Of a stretch of DNA of 30,687 nt, positions 1 through 6,649 are shown one piece after another. Origin of the DNA: Dehalococcoidia bacterium (GTDB taxonomy: Bacteria > Chloroflexota > Dehalococcoidia > UBA3495); NCBI GenBank assembly GCA_030753265.1, contig JASMCQ010000009.1:1-30687 (forward strand), given 5' to 3'. Made by a program: the position numbers and the translations under genes. The number at the start of each line of letters is the position of its first letter. Positions within the stretch are counted from its first letter, which is position 1. A model generated the notes under the pieces. The model did not search any database. It was not told where the DNA came from and saw only the letters and a list, made by a program, of their open reading frames with translations.

Positions 1-613
1 GTACGCGGTGGCCGCCGGCTTGGACGACGATGGAATCAACTTGCTGGACCACAAGGTCCTGGTCGGTCTGCTTGTTGGGGCCATGCTGCCCTTCCTGTTC
101 TCGGCCTTCACCATGAGCGCCGTGGGCCGGGCCGCCTTCTCTATCGTAAACGAGGTGCGACGCCAGTTCCGGGAGATTCCCGGATTGATGGAAGGCACGA
201 ATCGGCCGGAATACGCGAAGTGCGTGGATATCGCCACCCGTGGGGCCCTCCGGGAGATGATAATTCCCGGCCTGATGGCTGTGGTTGTGCCGGTATCCGC
301 CGGTTTCATCCTGGGCACCGAGGCGCTGGGCGGTCTCTTGATCGGCGCGGTCGGCTCTGGGTTCATGTTGGCCATCATGATGGCCACCGCCGGTGGAGCA
401 TGGGACAACGCCAAGAAATACGTGGAACTGGGCAACTTCGGAGGGAAAGGGTCTGAAGCCCACAAGGCGGCGGTGGAAGGGGATGTGGTGGGTGATCCCT
501 TCAAAGACACCTCGGGCCCGTCGCTGAACATCTTGCTCAAGCTGATGGCCATTGTTTCCCTGGTGTTCGCGCCGGTATTCCTGGACGTGACACCTCTCAT
601 CGACCGTATCTAA
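1..613 (+). CDS. hppA: Membrane-bound pyrophosphatase, C-terminal part (5' truncated)
   Basis: Last ~203 residues of an ion-pumping membrane pyrophosphatase, which couples PPi hydrolysis to H+ or Na+ export across the cytoplasmic membrane. The frame is open from the left edge, so the gene starts outside the window. Visible family signatures are the GAWDNAKKY segment, then [24 protein letters not shown], a conserved cytoplasmic stretch that helps form the active site, followed by [17 protein letters not shown] and a final hydrophobic helix. Several membrane helices are evident. The residue that separates K+-dependent from K+-independent enzymes lies upstream, so the transported ion cannot be decided here. 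The stop is TAA at 611-613. The family call is very secure. Confidence 0.97.
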   Translation, partial: YAVAAGLDDDGINLLDHKVLVGLLVGAMLPFLFSAFTMSAVGRAAFSIVNEVRRQFREIPGLMEGTNRPEYAKCVDIATRGALREMIIPGLMAVVVPVSAGFILGTEALGGLLIGAVGSGFMLAIMMATAGGAWDNAKKYVELGNFGGKGSEAHKAAVEGDVVGDPFKDTSGPSLNILLKLMAIVSLVFAPVFLDVTPLIDRI

Positions 614-614
614 C

Positions 615-641
615 CCTGGCGACGCTGCCAGGCCACGTGGC
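615..641 (+). terminator. Possible hairpin terminator after hppA
   Basis: Directly after the hppA stop, arms 615-620 (cctggc) and 627-632 (gccagg) can pair around a 6-nt loop. A 10-bp perfect palindrome, gccacgtggc (632-641), follows immediately. There is no T-run, so intrinsic termination is only a suggestion. Confidence 0.3.
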
Positions 642-739
642 AAGAGACTCGCGGGAACCGTGCAGAAACTGGGGCGCTCCAGGTAAATGGGGCACCCTTA
701 ACTTTTCCCTTCAGAGGGCCTTTGCCTCAAAACTGGCCT

Positions 740-835
740 TCCGAGGAGCATTGCGACGAGGAATCTGGTGCGGGGTTCCTCCGTCGGAGCCTGGACCCAC
801 CACACCAGACCCCTCGCTTCACTCGGGGTGACATT
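740..835. repeat. Dispersed intergenic repeat (GACGAGGAATCT type), decayed copy
   Basis: The words tccgaggagc (740-749) and gacgaggaatct (755-766) recur at 27141-27150 and 27156-27167. The stretch continues to a segment reading like 'cccctcgcttcactcggggtgaca' near 810-833. I recognise this from memory as a short dispersed repeat common between genes of several phyla, including Chloroflexota. It is non-coding. The short frames crossing it look spurious. Confidence 0.6.
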
Positions 836-878
836 GTCCAGAGCACTTTTGGGGCAAGGCTTTTCGGAGGGGGCTGGC

Positions 879-980
879 GGTTCGTCAAGCCTGTCCTGAG
901 CCCAGCCGAAGGGCTCACCACGAACGGTGGAGGAGGATTCCCATCTAACCAGGTGGTTCGAGAAGCTCACCACGAACGGT
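879..980. repeat. Two copies of a GCTCACCACGAACGGT repeat
   Basis: The 16-mer gctcaccacgaacggt occurs exactly at 913-928 and 965-980. Both copies are preceded by ggttcg (879-884 and 956-961). The second copy is the short form (ggttcg-agaa-gctcacc). The first has an extra ~22-nt segment, containing ctgtcctgagcccagccgaa, between the two shared parts. This matches a family of short palindromic intergenic repeats known from many GC-rich genomes. The rest of 614-1049 holds no gene that I can support. Confidence 0.7.
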
Positions 981-1049
981 ATTTGTTACGCCAATCGGCG
1001 TCACGCCAATGATCGAAGGGAAGTACCAGGTTTGTGGCGGGCCGGCCGG

Positions 1050-1340
1050 CTACAGGGTGGAAGCGGACAGGGCCTCTTGCACCGCCGCGAGCGGCGAGCT
1101 GATATCGAACGGCTTGACCAGTACCGCGCAGGCGCCCAAAGGCCTGGATACGGCCTGGGCCTCAACGTAGCTTGTGGCGGTGGTGACAATCAGCGGAGCG
1201 GTAGGAAGGATGCCGGCGTCCCGCAGCTCCCGGGCCTCTCCGGTGGGAGCCGAAGTTACTTCGTGTTCGAGCCGGCTCAAGACGATCTGGTACAGGGAGC
1301 GCAATGTGCTACGGTCCTCGACGACAAGTATCCTGGCCAT
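1050..1340 (-). CDS. Shortened response-regulator receiver domain lacking the phospho-acceptor segment
   Basis: A 96-residue single-domain protein. It begins like a CheY-type receiver (ARILVVEDRSTLRSLYQIVL, with the acidic pair at residues 8-9). It ends like one too: a beta-4 strand with conserved Thr (LIVTTAT) and the VKPFD lysine loop. A normal receiver is about 120 residues. Here the stretch that should hold beta-3 and the phosphorylated Asp (D-LMMPxxDG-like) is missing between TSAPTGEARELRDAG and ILPTAPLIV. It therefore probably cannot be phosphorylated in the usual way. The ATG at 1338-1340 lies 11 bp after the phosphoesterase stop, so it is likely the last gene of the run. It could be a degenerate signalling adaptor or the product of an internal in-frame deletion. 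Confidence 0.75.
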   Translation of the reverse strand: MARILVVEDRSTLRSLYQIVLSRLEHEVTSAPTGEARELRDAGILPTAPLIVTTATSYVEAQAVSRPLGACAVLVKPFDISSPLAAVQEALSASTL

Positions 1341-1351
1341 CGGCGGCCTGG

Positions 1352-1924
1352 CTAGCCTCCGGGCCGGTCTTTAGTCAGGTAGAGCAGGCGAATCTGGGCC
1401 GTCCCCCCTTCGATCTCCAGCATTCCGAGGGTCCCCATTGCTTCAGGGCGGTAGTGCCGGCCCGGATAGGTTGGGCTGCCCGGGTTGACCAGCAGCACCC
1501 CGTCGTGATAGCAGACCAGCTCATGATGGGTGTCCCCGAAAACCACGATGTCCACCGGCTGCCCGAATTTTTGGGCTACGATATCCCGGCCTCGCCCTTC
1601 CGGGAAGATCAACCCGGTGCCGTCGGGGGTGGTGCTGATCCGTGGCCCCGGCCATTGGATGTCGTGGATCATGCCGATTGCTAATGCCTCGGCCTGGACC
1701 ACCCGGGTGACCGCCGCCAGCCGGTCACCCGGCTCGGTGGGGTCCTCGTAGCCCCGCACCGCCAGCACCGGGGCCACCGTTTCCAGGCAGTCCAGGACGC
1801 CCAGGCACTCCAGATCGCCGCAATGCAAGATCAGGTCGACACCTTCCAGCGCGGTGAGCACTTCGCCGGGCAGGTCCAAGCCCCGGCCCGCCAGGTGGGT
1901 ATCCGAGATCAGGCCGATCTTCAT
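1352..1924 (-). CDS. YfcE/MJ0936-like metallophosphoesterase with altered metal ligands
   Basis: A 190-residue calcineurin-like phosphoesterase of the YfcE/MJ0936 group, expected to hydrolyse phosphodiesters or small phosphoesters using two metals. Motifs in order: SDTH (residues 7-10), CGD (35-37), RGYED (57-61), IHD (86-88), GDTHHE (130-135), NPGS near 147-150. The family normally has GNxD and GHTH. Here the Asn ligand is Tyr59 and the first His of GHTH is Asp131, so metal binding may differ. Its ATG overlaps the oxidoreductase stop by 4 bp (ATGA, 1921-1924), indicating translational coupling. The fold is secure; the substrate is unknown. Confidence 0.88.
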   Translation of the reverse strand: MKIGLISDTHLAGRGLDLPGEVLTALEGVDLILHCGDLECLGVLDCLETVAPVLAVRGYEDPTEPGDRLAAVTRVVQAEALAIGMIHDIQWPGPRISTTPDGTGLIFPEGRGRDIVAQKFGQPVDIVVFGDTHHELVCYHDGVLLVNPGSPTYPGRHYRPEAMGTLGMLEIEGGTAQIRLLYLTKDRPGG

Positions 1925-2958
1925 GACGAGGGGGTGGCCCGGGAGGTCACCCGGGGGGCGAGCGCATCCAGGGTGCGGAACATGGCCGGTAGGGAGGAGC
2001 CGCGGGGGAACGCGACCAGCGGCATGTCGGCCCCGCTACGCCGGAACTGGTCCAGCTTGGCCCGGCAGGTAGCCGCGTCGCCGAGAATGGTGACGTTGTT
2101 CAGCATCTCATCCGTGATCGAAGATGCCGCCTTGGCCCGGTCGCCGGCAACCCAGGCTTCCCGGAGGGCGTCCGCTTGGGCCTTGTAGCCGTAGCGGCTG
2201 AACAGGTCGTAGTAGTAGGTTCCCATGCCGCCGATGTAGTAGGTCATGTGGGCGCGGACCCGCCGCTCGGCGTCAGCCAGATCCTCGTCCCCGTCCGCCA
2301 CGTGGCACATGATTTGAGGGGCGACGCTGATCTCCGAAATGTCCCGGCCGGCCCGAGCAGCACCTTTGGCGACCTGCTCTTTCAGCCCCGCGAGGTGTCC
2401 CTGATGGACCCAGATGGGTAGCCATCCGTCGGCCAGCTCTCCGGTCAGGTCTAGGTTCTTGGGGCCCAAGCTGGCCAGATAGATGGGGATCCGTTTTTGA
2501 ATCGGAGAAGCGCCCAGGCGGAAGCGGCGTAAGTTGTAGAAGCGGCCCTCATGGTTCACCGCCTCGCCGGACAGGGCCTGGCGGATTATCTCGATGTACT
2601 CGCGGGTGCGTTGCAAGGGATACTTGAACGGTAGGCCGTGCCAATCCTCGATGACGATCCGCCCGCTGGACCCCAGTCCCAGCATCGCTCTCCCTTCCGA
2701 GACCAAGTCCAGAGAGGCGATGCATTGGGCGATCATGGAGGGGGTGCGGCTGTACACCGTTACGATTCCGGTGCCCAGGCGAATGGACCGGGTGTTACAG
2801 GCGATGGCGGTCAACACGGTGAAGGCATCCATTCCCCATGACTCGCCGGTCCAGAGTTCGTCGTAGCCTAGCCGGTCCGCATGCTGGGCGACGGTGATCA
2901 TGTCCTTGAAAGGATGCCCGTCCGGCCTGGGGTTGAAAAACAATCCGGTGCCGCTCAT
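1921..2958 (-). CDS. LLM-class (luciferase-like) F420/flavin-dependent oxidoreductase
   Basis: A 345-residue TIM-barrel oxidoreductase of the bacterial luciferase-like superfamily, closest in feel to F420-dependent methylenetetrahydromethanopterin-reductase-like proteins. Evidence includes the N-terminal barrel (AQHADRLGYDELWTGES), TRSIRLGTGIVTVYSRTP, GRAMLGLGSSG, the FKYPLQRTREYIEIIRQ segment, NHEGRFYNLRRFRL, and PIYLASLGPKNLDLTGELADGW. The substrate is not predictable. ATG at 2956-2958 follows an AGGAG about 10 nt upstream. It sits 25 bp after the 191-residue hypothetical gene and overlaps the phosphoesterase by 4 bp, so it is part of the GT20 run. Confidence 0.9.
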   Translation of the reverse strand: MSGTGLFFNPRPDGHPFKDMITVAQHADRLGYDELWTGESWGMDAFTVLTAIACNTRSIRLGTGIVTVYSRTPSMIAQCIASLDLVSEGRAMLGLGSSGRIVIEDWHGLPFKYPLQRTREYIEIIRQALSGEAVNHEGRFYNLRRFRLGASPIQKRIPIYLASLGPKNLDLTGELADGWLPIWVHQGHLAGLKEQVAKGAARAGRDISEISVAPQIMCHVADGDEDLADAERRVRAHMTYYIGGMGTYYYDLFSRYGYKAQADALREAWVAGDRAKAASSITDEMLNNVTILGDAATCRAKLDQFRRSGADMPLVAFPRGSSLPAMFRTLDALAPRVTSRATPSS

Positions 2959-2983
2959 CCGTTGATGCTCCTGTTGGTGTGGA

Positions 2984-3559
2984 CTAGTTCCGGTGCTCCC
3001 ATAGGGTGAAGTAATCGGGCGAATCTCCCAGCAAGGCTTCGGTCAACTGGGTTACATGCAGCTTCTGGAGGATGTCTGTCTCCTCGGCGACCAACCGGCT
3101 GAGCACTTTTTCCCACTGGGCCACTGCGGTCTCCCCGCAGTGAGACCTCACTAGCGTTCTCAAGCCGTCCAACACCCGCTCCGAGTGGGACTCCAGGGCC
3201 CCGCCGCTAACGATGAACACGACGACGGTGGGGATATCTTCCTCAGCGTCGGGGCTGACCCCCAGTTGGTCCAGGATGAAGGACATGGCGGTTTCCCGGA
3301 TGGCCATCTCCACCCGCAACGGGAGGTTAATCAGGTGAGCGAATGTGAACTCGGTTTCCTCGCGAACCGCCTCGGAAAACTGATCTTCCACCGCCCTGAA
3401 GAACTCTTCGACGAAAACATCCGCCGCATTCAAGAGCACGATACGCGGTGGGTGCTCCCGCTGATCGATTACCAGAAACTCCTTCAGGTGAGGGAAAATG
3501 CAGAACTGAAGGTCCGGACGCTCTCCATCGGGCAGGTGCGTGCTGAACAGTTCTTCCAT
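2984..3559 (-). CDS. Unrecognised 191-residue soluble protein next to GT20 enzyme
   Basis: I do not recognise this family. The protein is soluble, acidic and mostly helical by composition, with no signal peptide or membrane segment. A short beta-like patch (IPTVVVFIVSGG) sits near residues 127-138, and an acidic helical region (VEEFFRAVEDQFSEAVREETEF) precedes it. It has two cysteines and no obvious metal motif or nucleotide loop. It begins 40 bp downstream of the GT20 stop and ends 25 bp before the LLM oxidoreductase, so it is likely co-transcribed. No alternative start codon lies in frame between the GT20 stop and ATG 3557-3559. It could be a regulator or accessory subunit of the GT20 enzyme, but that is inference from position only. 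Confidence 0.8.
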   Translation of the reverse strand: MEELFSTHLPDGERPDLQFCIFPHLKEFLVIDQREHPPRIVLLNAADVFVEEFFRAVEDQFSEAVREETEFTFAHLINLPLRVEMAIRETAMSFILDQLGVSPDAEEDIPTVVVFIVSGGALESHSERVLDGLRTLVRSHCGETAVAQWEKVLSRLVAEETDILQKLHVTQLTEALLGDSPDYFTLWEHRN

Positions 3560-3599
3560 GTGAACCGGATGAACCGGCGCTCCTCCGTGGGCAGGAAAG

Positions 3600-5117
3600 T
3601 CACAACAGCTTGGCGATGTCTCTCAGTTGGCTGACTATCCAGTGGGTGATGTCTTCGCGGCAGACCGATGATACCAGCAGAGATGCCCGGTGCATGCGGT
3701 CCTCGGAGGACATGCTGATCGCCTGATACAACGCCTCCATGGTGCCCTCGATATCGGTGGGGGACACGGAGAGGGCCCCTTCCTTCAATTGGTCGTGGAC
3801 CCCGCTGGTTTCCGACAACACCAGCACCCCGTCCCGGCCATTGACCACGGGACCTTCCTTGGCCACCAGGTTCATGCCTTCGATGATGGTGTTCACCAGC
3901 AACGCGTCATACAGCTTCATCCCGGCAATCGCCTGGGTGTAGTTGTTCTCGATAAAGGTCACAATGGGCTGCCACTCCTCGGTGGCATGGGCGCTGTTGA
4001 TCTGGCCGACAACCTGCTGAATCTCGTCCATGTACCGTTGATACTGGCGGATGTGGGTCCGGGACGGCACCAGGAAGGCCAAGAAGCTCACCTTGCCTTG
4101 CAGGTCCGGATGGCGCTTGAGCAGCAGCTCATAGGCTTTGAAACCCCGGATGATATTCTTGTTGGGCTCGGCGCGGTCGATGCGCATTATGGTGATGTCA
4201 TTGCACATCGGGGCCAGGCGTGCCTCGTAGTCTAGGGCGCGGGGAGAGTTAGCTATCCTCTGTACCTCGGCGACGTTGATGGAAATGGGGTAGACCTTGA
4301 CCTGGGTCTGGTGGCCCCGCCATTCGATCACACCCGCTTTGTGGTCCACCTCCGCCTCCGGAATAAACTCTTCGATGGAGTCCAGGAAGCTCCGCCGGTC
4401 CAGGGAGGTTTGGAAACCCACCAGATCTGCGGCGCAGAGGGAGCCGCAGATCTGCTTGGTGATATAGCTGGGGATCATCTGCCAGTAGCGGGAAGCGGGC
4501 CACGGGATGTGAATGAAATGGTGGATGATGGCGTCGGGGATTTCCTCCCGCACGTACTCCGGCAACAGGTAGAGGTGGTAATCATGGCCAATGACGATGG
4601 GGGCCTGGCCGTACTCCCGGGCTTCCTCGACGATCGCCCGCGCGAAGGCCTGGTTCACGGTTACGTATCCGCCGTGCCAGGCGTCATGGACTGACGCGTC
4701 GACGTTGGGGTTGTAGGGCGGGTTCCACATGTAGTGCTGGAGGAACCAGAGCAAGGGGTTGCATAGCACGTTGTAGTATTTGTGGTAGACGCGGCGAGGC
4801 GTGACGACGTAGCGCAGGTTGATCTTGTGTCCGGGCAGTGGCGACTTGACGTGGCGGCCGTGGCCGCTGGAGGCAACGGTTCGGTCCCCCTCGCCCATGG
4901 CGCTGGCCACCCAGGTGAACTCCGCGTTCTGGGTTAGGGCGCTGAGGGCCGTGACAACCCCTCCGCTAGCCCTGCGGGCCTCGGGGTGGCCCTCCGGCGT
5001 CATCTGGTGCTCGACGGGCCCGCGGTTGCTGGCCAGGATGAGAGGCCGCCGGGAAAGTAAGGTGTCGCACAGCTCTCGTAGTTCGGCCATGCTGTTTTCG
5101 GGACCGGCCTCTACCAT
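3600..5117 (-). CDS. GT20-family glycosyltransferase (trehalose-6-phosphate-synthase-like, divergent)
   Basis: A 505-residue GT20 enzyme. Family members transfer a sugar from a nucleotide donor to a sugar phosphate, classically giving trehalose-6-phosphate. Signatures: ASNRGPV (29-35), SGG (51-53), GHDYHLYLLP (177-186), HIPWP (203-207; usually HIPFP), MRIDRAEPNKN (311-321) and EGMNLVAKE (413-421). In E. coli OtsA the last two are RLDYSKG and DGMNLVAKE. Arg312 and Lys320 are kept, but the Asp of DGMN is Glu413 and the donor loop resembles actinobacterial or pseudoglycosyltransferase-type GT20 proteins. The C-terminal half ends without an OtsB domain. Start ATG 5115-5117 follows GAGAGG at a short spacing; Met10 is an alternative. 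It heads a five-gene run. The exact product (trehalose-6-P or a related glycoside) is open. Confidence 0.88.
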   Translation of the reverse strand: MVEAGPENSMAELRELCDTLLSRRPLILASNRGPVEHQMTPEGHPEARRASGGVVTALSALTQNAEFTWVASAMGEGDRTVASSGHGRHVKSPLPGHKINLRYVVTPRRVYHKYYNVLCNPLLWFLQHYMWNPPYNPNVDASVHDAWHGGYVTVNQAFARAIVEEAREYGQAPIVIGHDYHLYLLPEYVREEIPDAIIHHFIHIPWPASRYWQMIPSYITKQICGSLCAADLVGFQTSLDRRSFLDSIEEFIPEAEVDHKAGVIEWRGHQTQVKVYPISINVAEVQRIANSPRALDYEARLAPMCNDITIMRIDRAEPNKNIIRGFKAYELLLKRHPDLQGKVSFLAFLVPSRTHIRQYQRYMDEIQQVVGQINSAHATEEWQPIVTFIENNYTQAIAGMKLYDALLVNTIIEGMNLVAKEGPVVNGRDGVLVLSETSGVHDQLKEGALSVSPTDIEGTMEALYQAISMSSEDRMHRASLLVSSVCREDITHWIVSQLRDIAKLL

Positions 5118-5158
5118 GGCCCTCTCAACGCGAGGAAGGTCTCAATTCCCCATTGATT

Positions 5159-5208
5159 CCGCTCTCATGGACACCAAAACCTCCGGTGATTTATCGGAGG
5201 AAGAGCGG
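5159..5208 (-). promoter_or_regulatory. Two-stem hairpin in the leader of the GT20 run
   Basis: On the minus strand the outer arms ccgctct (read from 5208 down) and agagcgg pair (5202-5208 with 5159-5165). The inner arms cctccg/cggagg (5195-5200 with 5180-5185) pair around an 8-nt loop. It lies between a predicted promoter and the GT20 start, so it would form in the 5' untranslated RNA. It could also simply separate the HAD gene from the GT20 run. Confidence 0.45.
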
Positions 5209-5245
5209 AGCAAAGCAAATCTTGTTTCGGAGCAGCGGCAACTCG

Positions 5246-5274
5246 ACGGTAGCATCCTGCCCAGGGCTTGTCAA
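5246..5274 (-). promoter_or_regulatory. Predicted sigma-70-type promoter for the GT20 run
   Basis: Read on the minus strand, there is a perfect -35 TTGACA (complement of 5269-5274), a 17-bp spacer, and TACCGT (complement of 5246-5251) preceded by TGC, an extended -10 arrangement. Transcription would begin near 5239, leaving a leader of roughly 120 nt before the GT20 ATG. The -10 itself matches the consensus at only 3 of 6 positions. Confidence 0.5.
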
Positions 5275-5331
5275 GGCGCGGCTCCCGTCCATCAACCGGT
5301 CCAATAGATGGGCGACACCCCGCCGGTCTCG

Positions 5332-6252
5332 CTAATTATCATGGACCGGATCAGGCGCGTACGGACCGGGGCGCGGCCCACGCCCGGACAGCCCGGCAAT
5401 CGCCGAGACGACCAGGCCCAGGTCCGCAACGGAGGCATCGGGCTCCGACTCTGGGTCCGACGGGTCCTCCCGCTCGTAGAACCCTGTGATCCACACGGTT
5501 TTCAATCCGGAACGCTTGGCGCCCACCACGTCGTTAACCACGTGGTCGCCCACGTGTACGGCCTCGGTAGGGGAAACGCCCATGGCGCGCAACGTCATCA
5601 GGAAGATCTCGGTGGAGGACTTGGCCAGCCTGACTTCGTCGGAGAAGGTCAGGATGTCGAAGTAATCCAGGATGCCGTGATGCTCCAGGAACGTCCGAAA
5701 GGTGGTGCCGGGAGTCATCCCGGTATTGGAGATCAGTCCGAGGCGCATCCCCATCTCATGCAGGGCGCGCAGCACGGGAACGGCCTCGGCGTGGGGCCGC
5801 GGTGGATGCACCAGAAAGGAGTCGGCGTATATCCGCACGATGTCTTCGAGGGTGCCCTGGTCCAAGCGGTCCACCAGACCGGGGCTGATGTTGTTGATGA
5901 AGGTCTCCACCTGTTCCCGGAAGCTGATGTCGCGCTCCTCATCCCGGATCTGGTGACACCGGCGGTAGCAGGCCCGGTAGGCTTGCCGGATGTGCTCCAG
6001 GTCGTAGTGTTCACCGAACCGGCCCAGGGCGTCTTGGGCCCCTTCCAGCCGCACCAGGGCCCGGGCCTGTCCCTGCTCCCGGTTGTCCAAGAGCAAGGTC
6101 TGCCACAGGTCGAAGGTGACCGCGGTTATCTTATTTGAAGTGGCTGGCAAATTGGCTTGCTTCGGGTTGTGTGGGAACACATCGGCTGGCGCGCCAGAGC
6201 TTGAATTGTACACGAAAACGGCGGACCGAAGAGTCCGGGGCGGAGCCAGCAA
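5332..6252 (-). CDS. HAD-superfamily hydrolase
   Basis: A HAD-like hydrolase. Motif I is FDLWQTL (the D is residue 47 of the longest frame), motif II ISNTG, motif III Lys in RLAKSSTEIF, and motif IV HVGDHVVNDVVGAKRSG. The helical cap lies between motifs I and II. The usual second Asp of DxDxT is Trp, as in the 'FDLWGT' HAD subgroup, so classic phosphatase chemistry is not assured. The start is uncertain. The longest frame opens with TTG at 6250-6252, but its first ~40 residues look unlike protein. TTG at 6148-6150, seven residues before the core, is a better fit. Neither has a clear ribosome-binding site. It lies 214 bp upstream of the GT20 gene on the same strand. Confidence 0.85.
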   Translation of the reverse strand: MLAPPRTLRSAVFVYNSSSGAPADVFPHNPKQANLPATSNKITAVTFDLWQTLLLDNREQGQARALVRLEGAQDALGRFGEHYDLEHIRQAYRACYRRCHQIRDEERDISFREQVETFINNISPGLVDRLDQGTLEDIVRIYADSFLVHPPRPHAEAVPVLRALHEMGMRLGLISNTGMTPGTTFRTFLEHHGILDYFDILTFSDEVRLAKSSTEIFLMTLRAMGVSPTEAVHVGDHVVNDVVGAKRSGLKTVWITGFYEREDPSDPESEPDASVADLGLVVSAIAGLSGRGPRPGPYAPDPVHDN

Positions 6253-6282
6253 ACTTGGCCAAAATTGCGACAGGGAAATCCC

Positions 6283-6313
6283 CCTGGTCCCCCTTTACGA
6301 AAGGGGGACCAGG
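6283..6313. repeat. Perfect 14-bp inverted repeat (CCTGGTCCCCCTTT type)
   Basis: Arms 6283-6296 and 6300-6313 are perfectly complementary with a 3-nt loop (acg). The preceding 'aaatcccc' is typical of a dispersed 'AAATCCCCCT...CCCCCTTT' repeat found between genes of many bacteria (recognised from memory). No T-run follows on either strand. The remaining stretch to 6649 holds no supportable gene. Confidence 0.7.
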
Positions 6314-6600
6314 TTACCATCGATACCTCAGTGCTTTGTCCACAAGGTATTCGGTGGCTGCCGTCTCTTCGGTCAGGTCTTTTGGCTGATGACGCCTTTC
6401 ATCTGAGCGTTCCCCCCTCATTCTGGGCGGGTGGGCGGGTTCTTGAATGCCAACTGGTGAACGAGGCTCTAAACTTGAAAACAGCTTTCAGTACAACGCT
6501 CGGTACGTCGGCTGCAACGGGCCAGGTCCGAGCAGGCGAGGAAGTTCGACGGCGGCGCCGCTGGAGGGCCAGGCAACCCGGATTAGATGTTCTCTTTCCA

Positions 6601-6632
6601 GAATCTCTGTGTCCTCCGTGTCTCTGTGGCTA
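6601..6632. repeat. Dispersed 'CTCTGTGTCCTCCGTGTCTCTGTGG' repeat
   Basis: A low-complexity, C/T/G-alternating block sits just downstream of the amidase stop. From memory it matches a short intergenic repeat seen in many unrelated bacterial genomes. It is non-coding. Only one copy is seen in this window. Confidence 0.55.
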
Positions 6633-6649
6633 ACCCCAAACGGGCCGAA

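Noticed and set aside
956..980. GGTTCGA resembling a tRNA T-loop
   Set aside because: No acceptor or anticodon stem can be built around it. It belongs to the GCTCACCACGAACGGT repeat.
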